Assembly: GCA_016508695.1 (NCBI GenBank)
Contig: VNKQ01000006.1
Span: forward strand, 248,001 to 312,000
Direction: 5' to 3'
Length of the DNA: 64,000 nt
Source of the DNA: Hyphodiscus hymeniophilus
Taxonomy: Eukaryota > Ascomycota > Leotiomycetes > Helotiales > Hyphodiscaceae
Shown here: piece after piece, positions 44,204 to 55,611 of the stretch
Layout of the letters: each line of letters opens with the position of its first letter
How positions within the stretch are numbered: the first letter of the stretch is position 1
Translations under genes and position numbers: made by a program
Notes under the pieces: generated by a model
Told to the model about the DNA's origin: nothing
What the model saw: only the letters and a program-made list of their open reading frames with translations
Databases searched by the model: none

Positions 44204-46377
44204 ATGAGAACTTCTCTCTCAACGGTCGTTGCATTGGCATCGACCCTTCAGGTTGCCTCAGCCACCGGATGGACTGATGCTTCAGCCTTCTCTTGCCCTT
44301 CTAATACCGACAATCACTGTAGCTCTCAGCAATCCAGCGGATTTGACTGGAGCTCTCTCAACCTTGGATCATTCAGCTCTTATGGGGGATTCTCTTTCGA
44401 GGGATTCTCATGTTCTTCCTCTTTCGGTGGATCCGGAAAGCGTGATACTTTGAGTGCCCGCAGCTTCCAGGTATGTTAGATATGCATTGACATCCTTCAC
44501 ATTCTAACAGACTACAGGATAAATGCATCACAGGTACAGCTTCATCCGACAAGTCCAGCTGCCCAAGCTTCTCTTGCGGTGGCGACGTCTCAGCATTCTC
44601 CGTGGACGAGTTCCAAGTCTCGGTTGAGTTCGACTGCAGTTTGGAATTCCACTACGGCATGTCTGATGGATCTACCTGCAAGCAGACCTCACCTTGCAGC
44701 AAGAGTGGAACGACTATCAAGAACACACAATGTGGTGGAGCCAAGAACGTTACTGTTGTCTATCCAAGCCCGCCCAGTGGTGGTGGAAAGTCTACTTGCT
44801 CTATTGGCGTCCATAGTATTGGATTCGACTGCAGCACGGCTTCAAGCACCGTTCACCAGTCATCAACCACTTCTTTGTATACAAAGCCCACCAGCCAAGT
44901 TACAAAACCAGCTTCATCGGCCGCCCAGACAACATCTGTGCCTTCGCTTCCAGAAACAACTCCTATTTCTATTCCAGCTTCGTCAAGCTCAATCATCCAG
45001 ACCACCCCGGCTTCTCCCAGCTCAGCTGTACCGAGTTTTTCAAACTCTTCGGTAGCAATCACTCCAGTCAGCAGCCCGGCTGTTTCGACACCCGTTCAAC
45101 TCACCACGTCAACTGTCTTTTCGACATCTATCTCCACTGTGATTAGCTGCGGCCCTGAAATCACTAATTGCCCTGCTCGCTCCACAGTCCTGACCACTGT
45201 TATTATTCCAGTTTCGACAACGATTTGTCCAGTCACTGCCACAGAAACATCTCCTGTTTCCACCCCAGAATCTAGTTCTAGCATTGCATCTTCCCCATCT
45301 TCCTCCATCGAGCTTCTTTCTTCTACTGGAGCTGCCTCGTCTTCGACTATTATAATCAGCACCCCAGCCATCACCTCGCCCGAATCCAGCGCCGCCGCCA
45401 CATCCTCATCAGGAATTGAAACCAGCCCAGCTGTTTCTGAAGTCATTACCACCGAAATCATCTACACTTCAACGACAATCTGCCCAGTCACAGCTACTCA
45501 AACATCGAACGGAGTCACAAGCACCAGCGTCGGAGTATCCACGAGCACAATCCTCCTTACATCTACGAGCACGATCTGCACGAAATGCGATGCATCTGCT
45601 ACGGAATCCCTGGCCTCCTCCGCCTCAGTCGGTCTTATTACAAGCTCGACCGTCAGCGCCCCAGCATCCACAGAAACACTTCCCTGCCCTGACGTTCTCC
45701 CTCAATGCTTGAACACTTGGCTGTACACCACTGGCTGCAATTCAAACACGGATTCGGAATGCTACTGCCCATCATCTTCTTTCGTCTCCACAGTCTTTGA
45801 GTGCTTGTCGGCCCACGGTGCTTCCAGCGATGAGGTTGCCTCTGCTCAGACCTACTTCCAAGGTATCTGCGCTGCTCACGTCTCATCCAACCCGGCCATT
45901 GTAACCGCGGCCTCAACTATCACCCTTAGTGCTAGCTCTGGAGGCGTTTTTGCCACATCAGTCCCAGTCACGACTGTCCAAGTTCTCACCACATTGACAG
46001 TGCCATGCACAGAGTCAACAGGAGTCTCGTCCGGCAGTATCATTGCAGGATCTTCTACGACCACAGTCCTATCCACTGCAGTCACAGTTCCTCAAGTTCA
46101 ATTCACAACTGTATTGGGGGCCACCACGGCAGCAGCTGGCCTAGTCCCAGCCAGCACCCAAGCTTCTCAAGCAGCAGGTGTCACGATCGGTGTCCCAGCC
46201 GCCGCGAGTGGTATCTCAGCGGCGACGACATTGGCCTCGATTGGCGTATCAAACGCTACTATCACTAGCTCTCTAACGCCAACCTCCGCTGTGCCCTTCA
46301 CAGGCGCGGGATCGCGCACCGGCATGGCACTCGGCTCTATCGGAGCTGCTGTTCTGTTCGCGGTGTTCGCTATGTAA
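44204..46377 (+). CDS. Ser/Thr-rich GPI-anchored cell-wall protein with CFEM-like domain
   Basis: Exons 44204-44470 and 44518-46377 (708 aa), with a 47-bp intron ending ACTACAG. The N-terminus is a secretion signal (MRTSLSTVVALASTLQVASA, cleavage expected after ASA). A Cys-rich region follows to about residue 195 (KCITG, SCPSFSCGGD, FDCSLEF, TCKQTSPC). Long Ser/Thr/Pro tracts come next, with repeated TTICPVTATETS / TTICPVTATQTS segments likely O-glycosylated. At about 475-545 lies a CFEM-like block: VLPQCLNTWLYTTGCNSNTD, SECYCPSSSF, TVFECLSAHG and YFQGIC. I count seven cysteines rather than the canonical eight, so heme binding is uncertain. The C-terminus (SIGAAVLFAVFAM after small residues) fits a GPI signal. 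Probably a surface or adhesion protein in the cell wall. Confidence 0.88.
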
Positions 46378-47043
46378 ATAGTCCGTCTCTTCAACTGAAG
46401 AAGACCTTTCCTAGTTATCATTATGAGAGAAAGAGTCTTGCCCAGGGCAATTGATCACCGATGCATTAGGGGCGTTCTATTCGATACCCGGAACGGGGTC
46501 CTGTTTCGGGGGAAATCTTGGTCCCGCTTGGGGCTGTACGGTCAGTCGGCCACATGAATGCCATGCTATGCATGATGAAGAAGGAAAAAGACCACTGGGC
46601 TGGTCGTAATGGGTGGTTGGTGCGTGAAGAGAAAGTGCGAAGCACTGTAATTTTAGAGGTGGAAAACTGAATGTAAAAATACTTCGAACAAGTTAATTGC
46701 TTTTCATGGATTGTGCCTGCTTGAGTATTAAATGTAGTGAACCCGTGTCCAAATGGTATGGATTCCGAAACTTTGAGCTGTGAATAATCAGGCATTCAGC
46801 CAGACCGTCTCCCTACGGGAAACGGAAAGAGGCTCGAAGTCCCGTAGGTGGAGCTGAAATACAATCCAGCCTCTCATGTCTAGAATATTCAAGCATCATC
46901 AACATCAGATTTGTACTCTATCCCCTCCCCGGTCCTGATGTAGAAGCGCGAAATGTGGATATGTCGTGTACTGTACGAACCTTCGGCTCTTTTCAAAGGG
47001 CTCTGCAATGCCGAGACCGAGTTCTTCGAACGAGAGCGGTGTA
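46378..47043. other. intergenic region up to the transposon
   Basis: 3' region of the CFEM-like gene. No supported gene. Ends at the TA dinucleotide (47042-47043) where the transposon is inserted. Confidence 0.5.
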
Positions 47044-47131
47044 ATCGTCGACTCGCTTACGGGCCCCTCTGCCGTCGTTCCTAGGCAGTCGGGGAAAGCA
47101 AAATAGGCCGGCATTCAAAATGGGCCGCAAA
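47044..47131 (+). repeat. left terminal inverted repeat of the Fot1/pogo element
   Basis: 88 bp starting ATCGTCGACTCGCTTACGGG and ending GGGCCGCAAA. Matches the reverse complement of the right repeat at 86 of 88 positions by eye; the two differences are transitions (C/T near 47066 and A/G near 47105). Confidence 0.93.
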
Positions 47132-47207
47132 ACCAAAAAGATAATTTGTATGAGAACGCCTAACAAAAAATCTTTGTAAACTTTACAACTATTCTTAAAT
47201 TTTTGCT

Positions 47208-49200
47208 ATGACTTTGAATCGCAAATCTAGTATACCTCTTTAAGAACCCCTTAAAGACTCTATTGCGCTAAACAATGCAAACGACGCAAAACAACGACTA
47301 TATAGTATAATTGCGTTCTTAAAAGAGTATCCTAAAGAGTAGAAATATATAGCCGCACGAATATATCGAGTAAACCCAAGAACTTTAAGTAACGCGATTA
47401 CTCGAACGGCTAAAGGAAGAGGTCCTAGAACTAGTAGTTATAATCGAATTCTTACCGACGCGTAAGAGAGACAAGTCTTCTTCTTTATTAAGTACTAGCT
47501 TGAGTATAATTAACTCCCGACTCGAGAGATTCTTATAATAGTTGTTATAAAACTTCGCGTAAAAGTTAATAAACTAGTACTTTCGTACCGCTAGCTTATA
47601 GAGTTCTAAAAGGAAAAGTAATTATATAAAATCAAGACTAAAGTAATTGTAAAAGAGAGAGTAACGGCCGATAACGACGAGACTATAAAGTATTAGTTTT
47701 ACGAAATATACCTTCTAGCTTTGGTTTAATATTAAATACGGCCTAGAAACCTATATAATATAGACGAAACTAGCTTCCGCGTTAGTTGTACTAAAGGGGT
47801 AGAAATAATTGTTCTTAGTAAGGTTTAAGAAGTAAGAATTACTTACTTACTTACTTACCTTATTTTGACTTATTAGGTTTACTTTATCTCCCCCGAGAAT
47901 CGCAAATCCTTTATAGTTATTAAAACGATTAATATTAAAGGCAATTACAAGATCTTACCTTTTTGCGTCGCGTAAGGCAAATATATTATAATAGTATAGT
48001 TTAATAATAACCTAAATAAAGGAGAGAAGATTACTATATTAGATTCGGGGTTTATAAACGATAATATTGCTTTATTATAGCTTGATTATTTTATTAAATT
48101 TTTAGGCGTAAAAGAGGGGGAGCCCTAGCGTATAGTTCTTTGCGATTAAGGGGGGGGTTATAGTACGCCGGAATTCTATTTAAAAGCACGTAAAAATAGT
48201 ATTATTATTCTTCTATTCCCTTTATATCTTATATACGTTCTCTAGCCTTTAGACGTCGTCGTCTTTCAAGTTTATAAGCATTAGTATTAAAAGGCTTTTC
48301 AATTTGCGACTATAAACCTCGAACTCGATTATAGGATTTTAGCCTTCTTCCGGGACCTTTACTCGATTCGATAAAAGACTTTTACTATAGTAATTATTAA
48401 GAGCGCTTTTAAGAAGGTAGGATTATAGAGACTATAGTAGAAACAAGTTAAAAGGAACCTTAATCGATTTAAAAAGAAGACTACGAGAGACGATATAAAA
48501 GAGATTAAGAACCTCGATTAGGAACCTATTTCTTGCCTTCCTCGAACCCCTCGAACCGCGCGCTAAGTCGAGCGATACTTTAATAATATAGCTCCGAAAT
48601 TATTAGATCTTATAAGTTTACTTACTTAATAGTAATAGCAATCGTTTTATAAAGGTATTAAAGAAGTAATTAACGAGGTTATAATAATTCGAGCTAAGAA
48701 TAAAATGCTTTTTAGTTGTCTTTAAAAGATTATAAAGCAAAAGACTTAGAGTTGTTAACGACTTTAAAAGGGCGGTATACTCTTTATAAAAGACATATAA
48801 AAGCTAATCGATAAGAAGAAGAAAGATATTATTAATAAAGAGAAAAAGATAATCGAAACCGTATACTAAAAGGCAATAAACATAGAGAAGGCTTAAAAGT
48901 TAAAGGCACGCAAAAGGTGTAATTGCGCGTAAGTAAGATCGATTTCGAAAATAATAACTTAAATCGATTCTACTTAACGATATTACGCTATTTCTTACTC
49001 GTACTCCTATTCTTAACCCTAAGGCGATCGAGAAGGCATAATTAGACGCTTAATTACCTGGCTTATAACTCGATACGCAACTCAAAAGATACGTAGAGTT
49101 AGAGTTAGAAAGAGAGAGATAAGAAGAGAAAGACAATTAGTTCGAAATTATACTCGAATTGTATAAACTTGCGTTGTTAATACAATTAATACTATAAGGT
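47208..49200 (+). pseudogene. RIP-inactivated pogo/Fot1 transposase
   Basis: Reading from the ATG at 47208 the frame is kept for at least ~370 codons with no indel. It is interrupted only by TAG and TAA codons at places where CAG, CAA or TGG would be expected. The N-terminal helix-turn-helix region reads IAARIYRVNPRTLSNAITRT (about 47360). The DDE core is recognisable from GFINDNIALL at about 48048 to RIVLCD at about 48130, the second catalytic Asp. A degraded match to the following LQPLD-like stretch lies near 48235-48260. The C-terminal third is Lys/Arg-rich. The right end of the frame is approximate. It cannot produce transposase; the intact ends could in principle be mobilised by an active copy elsewhere. 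Confidence 0.85.
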
Positions 49201-49409
49201 AATAATTTCGTATTATTTGGTGGTTTTAGTAACGAAGAAGACGTCGTTATAAAGTAGGAATTAGATATAAATTTAAACGGTTCGAATATTTAGTATGCTT
49301 TACGGGTCTTACTTGTCGATTTGGATTAATAGGTAGAATTTCGTACGCTCTTTAGATACTCAAAATATTATATTTTTAGTGCGAATTAAGTGATTTTTAG
49401 TATCTGTAG

Positions 49410-49497
49410 TTTGCGGCCCATTTTGAATGCCGGCCCATTTTGCTTTCCCCGACTGCCTAGGAACGACGGCAGAGAGGCCCGTAAGCGAGTCGACGAT
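49410..49497 (-). repeat. right terminal inverted repeat of the Fot1/pogo element
   Basis: Inverted partner of 47044-47131, starting TTTGCGGCCCATTTTGAATG and ending GAGTCGACGAT next to the TA target site. Confidence 0.93.
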
Positions 49498-50178
49498 TAC
49501 GGGGAGATTTCTCAATTAATGCGAATCTCTACCACATGCGTAGTCCGACGATCTTATCTAGGGGGATGGCTCAACTGCCAATTTATTATGTGAGAGCTAG
49601 CTGGATTCTGTACCTGGGGTACAGTACTCCACAAGTAAGCGGACTATCCGGCCGGGTGGGGAAGGCCGCAGAAACCTGGCTTACTTTCTGCGATCTCGTG
49701 GGGTTTGGGACTATTCACAGAGGAAGTTGAGAAACGAAGGTGGAATAAGGTACAGCTCGCAGTTGGGATATGTGGCGGTACCCATTCGAGTCAAGTCTCG
49801 ATTAATAGCGGTGGAGATAAACCCGCCGATAGCTACCTATTGACAGTGTGTATGTAGAAGCCTTTCTTCATCGATTCGTAGGAACAGCATATGCTTGCGG
49901 TAAAAGAGATATAGATGATGTTTGGATAGATTCGTTTGGCACGAAGGCCAGCCTAATGTTGTGAAAGCATTCAAGTCCTCCTTGCCAACATTTTACAGGG
50001 GGTATTCATTCCTTTAGATAGTCATTAAGATCGTCCCAACATGCCGCATGCCGCCCAATACTCCGACCTAAGCCCAAACCCAAAGGAAACCCAAAGAACA
50101 GACAGAACGTATGTCCATATCCTAACACCAAAAACTCCATTCGTAATGCAACTTCACGACAATCTCAACCTCAGCTGC
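49498..50178. other. 681-bp intergenic region
   Basis: Between the transposon and the small minus-strand gene. GC content returns to normal immediately at the element's edge, so RIP did not visibly spread. No supported coding sequence. Confidence 0.5.
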
Positions 50179-50503
50179 CTACCGAGCAGCACGCTCGAAC
50201 GTATCGTCGAAGCTCTCAAGGATGCCAGCCATCCTCTGCTCTGATTCTGCGACCGTGAGTCCGCGCCTCCTCGTGAACGGCGGCGAGTCGTCTCTCAAGA
50301 AGCTGAGCGTGCGTTGTGCCTGTAGAGAGGCTTGGACTTCAGGGTCTCGAGGTTCATAGCAGTCCCCCGAGCTACGAGCAGAAAGTCAGTGACGAGGAAT
50401 GAGGATGATGGGTGAGATGAAGTGCCACGAACCAGATCGATCCTTGCACTGCTGTCGTGGAAAGAGCGTCGAGATCAAAAGCGATGTTTGCTGTCGTCGT
50501 CAT
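50179..50503 (-). CDS. small protein, 87 aa, function unknown
   Basis: Two exons, 50503-50433 and 50371-50179, separated by a 61-bp intron (ATCTG|GTTCGT donor, CACTGAC branch, CTCGTAG acceptor). The protein starts MTTTANIAFDLDALSTTAVQ and ends LESFDDTFERAAR. The middle is hydrophilic with SLQAQRTLSFLRDDSPPFTR, RRGLTVAESEQRMAGI and no membrane segment or signal peptide. Neither exon alone would be noticed as a gene; the in-frame splice with a good branch site is the main support. No family recognised. Its promoter would be shared or adjacent to the Zn-cluster/HET gene, which starts divergently 913 bp away. Confidence 0.5.
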
Positions 50504-51415
50504 GGTGGCGGTTTATTTGGAGTGGATTTGAGGTAGATAGCGATGCAGGTGCCGGTATATTTTGGAGTTGTGCGAGTGGGAGTGAGGTTGGTTGGGAAGG
50601 GATTTGAGAGATCAAGTCGCCGGCGAGAAGTGGGTGGATGATAAGTTTAAGGTCGAAGAGACAGCAAATTTGCGAGAGCTTGTAGAGAGCAACGAGCAAC
50701 GCTAATTCTAGTCGCGAGCGAAAATCGGGCCACTCGGAATGGTTTCGCCACCAACTCTCGTTCATTGCCACGTCAGCAGGCTGAGTCTTGCCTGGTGTTG
50801 CGATCTTTCATGCTTGCTAGACCAATCACTCCTCCACACCGCAGCCACTTCAGCTGGTCAAGGCAGGTGTAGAGCATTTTTTGGTGTCGCTCGGGTCCGA
50901 TCCTTTCAACCGTTACATCATCTTCATGCAATAATCTCGGACTCGCTCGGAGAAACGTGGTACACGGTCGGCACCTTTCAGTTGCTGTCGGCAAGGAACA
51001 TCGTCCAAACACCTGCCAGAGTTTCTAAGCTCTGCTTACAGATAGATGTGGTTGGGCTTGACTTGTCGACAGCGTTGTCTGCGATCTCCCGTAATCCAGA
51101 CGAATTTTGGGAGCTAGGAGTGCTGTGGTGTGCGGTGCTGTACTAATTAATGCCTGAGGGTATTTTTCGGGCAAGCCGAGTATTTACTTGCGCGCGCAGT
51201 CAAATAAATGTGCGCAGCCAAATAGATGTGTAATGAGGAGGCAGACTTTCTGAATCATAGACTCTGATTGGCTAAGTGTTGAGGCGCATTGGTCTATTTT
51301 TGCGATCGACCGCTTCTCTGCCCACACTAAACTTCGCAGCAATTTGCCGTCATTTCCGCAACATCAGGAGATCATTGAGGTATTTCGAAAGCCTTCACAG
51401 CTCTCGCTCATCACC
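50504..51415. promoter_or_regulatory. divergent intergenic region
   Basis: 912 bp between the 87-aa gene (-) and the Zn-cluster/HET gene (+), which must contain both promoters. Open frames here (50475-50771 minus, 50739-51146 plus) look non-coding. No clear TATA box. Confidence 0.35.
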
Positions 51416-54400
51416 ATGGCCGCGGATGCCGATGCGAACATCGATCCCCAACTCGGAGATTCGCAGGCTCAGCCTCCTCAGCCGCAAGGCCTTCCCTCTC
51501 GTCCCCTCGAAAACGCCGAAGACGACTCTGACGACGAGGACGGTGCCAGTGAGAAGCGCCGGAAGCTTAACCTCTGGAAGTGTAGACAATGTCGGGAAGC
51601 AAGGAAAAAGGTACCGACCAATTCTCATCTGGCTTTTATTCATGGCGGTCTTAGTTTGCGTCATTGACAGGAGTATTGATGCTGCCAGTTGGGCTCTTGA
51701 TTCGAAGCACACAAATGGTTCTAGAGACTGAGAAGCGTCAAACCCCTGGTCATTAAATCTTCTGATCCTATATCGCTCAGCAGTCATGAACGATAGGGAT
51801 TATTGACATTTCAGATCGCTTGGCCTCTCGCTGAAAAGGGTTTTGAGAATTCGAGAAACGCTTGTATTACTTGAATACCTCTGACTTAATTCTCCCTTGA
51901 GTCTCCTGCCTCATTATATCAGCTGACTTCTTTCTGATGCATTTCAATATGCACGTTGAAGCAACATCTACTTCATGAGAAGTTTGGACGTTGAGGCACA
52001 GAATTTGCTAACGATATGCCATAAAGTGTCTGCCCGAAGGTCGTGTCTGGCCACAAAAATGTGATCGATGCCTCCAACACCGACCAGATGCGCTTGACTG
52101 CTCCGAACCGGAGCTGAACAATCGCAAGAGAGGTAAAAATGTCGTCAGGCGTTCGAAGGCTCGATCTACACCAGACATACAAGAGCCGCGGCGGAATGTC
52201 AGGGATCTCCATAGGGATGAAGTTGGAGATGGAGATGAAAGCTTACCGGATGCACCTCTGGTAAGGAACATTTGATTTATTTTCCTACTCGATATGACGA
52301 TTTCTTTGCGCTTGATCGTGCCATCAATCAAGTGATTGAATACTGCATGTAGCAAAGACTTTTCAAGACGTGGATGCTCATTATGGGCAATCATTCATGT
52401 TGAATGAACCATTGAGCCTCTGGACTTTCCCGTGTGCCACGAGGAATAGTGTCTGCTTGGCGAATTATTTTCAATATCATTTGCGGTTATATATTCAGGA
52501 TGCATTTAGGAAAAATGATTCTATGATTTCATTAGTCCTCGCTGATTTCGACTATTTATCAGCGGCTGTCCAATGTGGTCCGATGTGTAGTTATTAAAGT
52601 CCGGGCACAGCAGGATTTGAATGTTAGTATATAAACTCGTGTAGACCAAAAGCTGTCACATACGACCATAGACTGAGGAGAATTGGGCATCCCGTCCGCT
52701 CTGCCATACACAAGCCTCAGATCGGCAGATTAGTAGTTGGGTGGGTGACCACCAGCGAATACCTGCTGTTGTATGTTTTTTTTTTTTGTTTTTTTTTGTC
52801 TTCCAAATCTTGGGAAATGTTCTTTCCCCTTCAATTTGGTTTTCTCTTTTGCATCTCACCTTTCAGCAATTGTTGTAGGTCATGATCGCTGCACAGCGCC
52901 GATATCTTGTTGGCAGGAACGATCCCTTTAGCCCAATCCCGAGTGTTATTTTTTGCATTTGCGCACCAAACCATCTGTTCTGATTTTTATTCGATGATCC
53001 TTCGCCGTAATGTACTGACTTTTCTGCGAAATAGCTTGTCATCGATAGGCCTGGTCCGCAGCCCGTCTTACCGAGAGGTATCAAAAGGGAACTACCCGGA
53101 TCCCCAAAGCCTGTCATCGAGCCCCAGCAACCTACTTCAGTGAAAGAGGACTTTCCACCCTCTGTCTACTTACCCTTAAAGGACGGTGAGTTCAGGGTCC
53201 TACTTCTCGCTCCTGCGGCCAGGCTGGCAGACCCGGTGGTATTCTCATTCGTTACGGTATCAAGAAGTGAGCCCCTGGAGTATGAAGCGGTCTCTTATCT
53301 ATGGGGTGGAAATGATCTGCAACAAGACATGAAAGATGTTGAGCTGCGGGACCCTCAACAGAGACGTTATTTTAAATCCACCAAGCGCACTTTGTATCTT
53401 GCCCTTCAAAATCTACGCCATAACAAACATCCCAGGCCATTCTGGGTCGACGCTTTATGTATTAACCGCAATGATGTGGTAGAGAAGAACAGACAAATTG
53501 CCATGAAACGATATATCTTTCATAAAGCGACGAATCTTTGCTTCTGGCTGGGGGACGATGCCAGTTCCAAGGTTGCTCTAGACTTCGTCGAACAGGTATT
53601 GGATCTGACTGGGGTGGGCAAACTTGTCAGAGATAATGCAGCTGTTGAGCAATGGGTCGCATTTGTGACCCTTCTGAAAAATCCTGTATTCAGTCGGTTG
53701 TGGCTTGTCCAGGAAGTTGCTGTGGCACGAAAGGCTACACTACATTGCGGCCAAACGGCCAAGTATTTTGGAGATCTGGTCGAAGCCGTCTCTACCTTTG
53801 TGTCTCTCCGAGCAGAGATTACTCTTCTCTTTCGCCGCAACCAGAAGAACTGCAAGATATTAACGGACCGCAAAATGACGATAGCCGAACGGTTCATCGA
53901 CATATCCACCAATGCGTTGCGTGTTAGCAGTACGGGTAAAGTCCAGCGCCTTCTTAGTCTAGAAGGATTGGTCTCACAACTGAGCGATCTCAGCTCAGGG
54001 AGCCCCCTCGACCGAATTTACGCAGTACTGGCACTGGCAAAAGACGGTCCAACATTGGTGAACGAGACATTGATGGAATATCCCAAGGATACACCTGACA
54101 ACGGTGCGCTGCGTATAGACTACGACAAAAGCATACGAGAGGTCTACCAAGACTTCGTTATTCATGCCATCGAAAAGTCTAAATCACTTGATATCATTTG
54201 CCGTCATTGGGCGAGCTCAGTCTCAGAGAAAGACGCTAGGCTACCAACAGTGCGTATGTTTTCATTTGTGTCTTCTTATTGACTGTTTCATCAGCTTGCA
54301 CTTGGCCTAGTCAGTCAAATAATGTGAGCGAATGGCCGAATTATTGAAAACTTCAAACATATCCATTCGACTGCGTTTGGAACAAATGAATGGCTAGGGA

Positions 54401-55611
54401 TTCTGAACGTTGAAAGATCCTGAGCGATCGGATAAAAGTTCCCAAATACAATGCTTTAGTTGGATTGCTCAGTCTCGTGTAATTGCCAGGGGGAGGTGAG
54501 GAACAGATATCTTAAGATTCAATACTAAAACTTTATCTCATAGTGGGTGCGGCCCCTTCAATCATTTCTCCAGCCGCCGTTTGAGAACAGTCCAGACCGC
54601 ACAGCAGCAGACAGCCTCGTAGGCCTTCCGGATCATACATACTACCATGCCTCCCGTGGAACTTTAGCCAAATTCCGAGTTGTGCCATGGGCCCCTAACG
54701 ATGAGGGCGATTCTGTGAGGACGATGTTTGATGAGCAAGATCGGTATCCAGGAGAGGCGAAATCCTTGATTGTCCGCGGTCGTTACATTGACACGATCTC
54801 CAAGCTAGGCCCCCGAGCGTCAGAAGGAATCATTCTCTATGAATGGCTTGAACTAGGTGGATGCACTGCAGGTGGTGAAACTGTGCCGGAAAACTTCTGG
54901 AGGTCTGTATTCTCTGCCTCCCAACCTCCGTCCTTTGACAGTCCGTTTCGGATTCGCAAATGTCCGCAAGTCAATTCCGACCACCTAAAACTTTGAGCTT
55001 GGTCGAGGCGTGGTCACTGCTCAGATCAGGTATCCTTTATGATCTTGAGACACTTACGTGCATGGAATATGCTCGGGCTTACGTTATTTTAAAACCCCAT
55101 TGCATGGGCGAGGTGGATCTCTTTCTTGTTATTAGACTATTACATTGAAAAGATGGTGCTGATTCTGCCTCTGAACAGGACTTTGGTTGCAGACCGCGGA
55201 CCTAACGGCTCTAACGTACCTTCTTGGTATCGTAGGGCGTTCCTCTACTGTCTCACACATCTAACCCCTACTGGAGATATCAACACCAACAGGCTAATCG
55301 CCGAAAGTGAAATGGACGAGTCCTCTCTTGTTGTCGACTTCCTGCAGCGAATTCAGAGCGTCATATGGAACCGCAAGTTCCTTGTCTCCAAGAGCAATAA
55401 TTGGTTGGGATTAGCTCCAATGGCTGCGCAGCCCGAAGACCTGATTTGCATTCTTTATGGATGTAGTGTTCCCGTCGTACTTCGGCCGACTGAAACGATA
55501 TATGGGGACCGGTATTACCAGTTGGTGGGAGAGTGTTATGTGCATGGAATGATGGACGGCGAAGCTGTTGAAACGGCTATGGATGATGGGGTAGATTTTG
55601 AGCTTAAGTGA
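51416..55611 (+). CDS. HET-domain protein with N-terminal zinc-cluster-like motif
   Basis: Model of five exons: 51416-51610, 52027-52260, 53035-54249, 54544-54902 and 55179-55611, giving 811 aa in one frame. Exons 1-2 encode KLNLWKCRQCREARKKCLPE, then PQKCDRCLQHRPDALDC: six cysteines in a Zn2Cys6-like pattern. The HET domain follows: EPLEYEAVSYLWGG, FWVDALCINRNDVVEKNRQI, ATNLCFWLGDDAS and VFSRLWLVQEVAVARKATLH. LPTWVRPLQSFLQPPF and the C-terminal MAAQPEDLICILYGCSVPVV are restored by later splices. HET proteins mediate allorecognition and programmed cell death in filamentous fungi. The HET part has no usable start of its own (first in-frame ATG lies inside the domain), supporting fusion to the zinc-cluster exons through the 774-bp intron 52261-53034 (GTAAGG, TACTGAC branch, AAATAG). 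Introns here (416, 774, 294, 276 bp) are unusually long. Confidence 0.75.
52658..52776 (+). rRNA. rrf: 5S ribosomal RNA
   Basis: 119 nt from ACATACGACCATA to GTTGTATGT, with the fungal 5S hallmarks ATCCCGTCCGCTCT and TAGTAGTTGGGTGGGTGACC (internal control region) and CACCAGCGAATACC. Terminal helix ACATACG/ TGTATGT pairs; CTGAGG with CCTCAG and CGGCAG with CTGCTG also pair, so the copy looks functional rather than decayed. It lies on the same strand as, and inside the second intron of, the Zn-cluster/HET gene. Dispersed single 5S genes are usual in Pezizomycotina. Confidence 0.93.
52776..52787 (+). terminator. RNA polymerase III oligo-T terminator
   Basis: A run of 12 T begins at the last base of the 5S gene; a second run of nine T follows after one G (52789-52797). 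Standard Pol III termination signal. Confidence 0.88.

Larger units (their letters stand above)
47044..49497 (+). mobile_element. Fot1/pogo-type DNA transposon, RIP-degraded, complete ends
   Basis: A 2,454-bp element bounded by 88-bp terminal inverted repeats and flanked by TA on both sides (47042-47043 and 49498-49499), the target site of Tc1/mariner/pogo elements. The interior is strikingly AT-rich compared with its flanks. It encodes on the plus strand a decayed transposase with pogo/Fot1 hallmarks. The only differences between the two repeats are C/T or G/A transitions, as expected from repeat-induced point mutation. Identity of the exact subfamily cannot be settled without a library comparison. 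Confidence 0.9.

Noticed and set aside
46905..47114. Minus-strand frame ending in the transposon terminal repeat
   Set aside because: Its first third is the inverted repeat sequence itself; no independent coding evidence.
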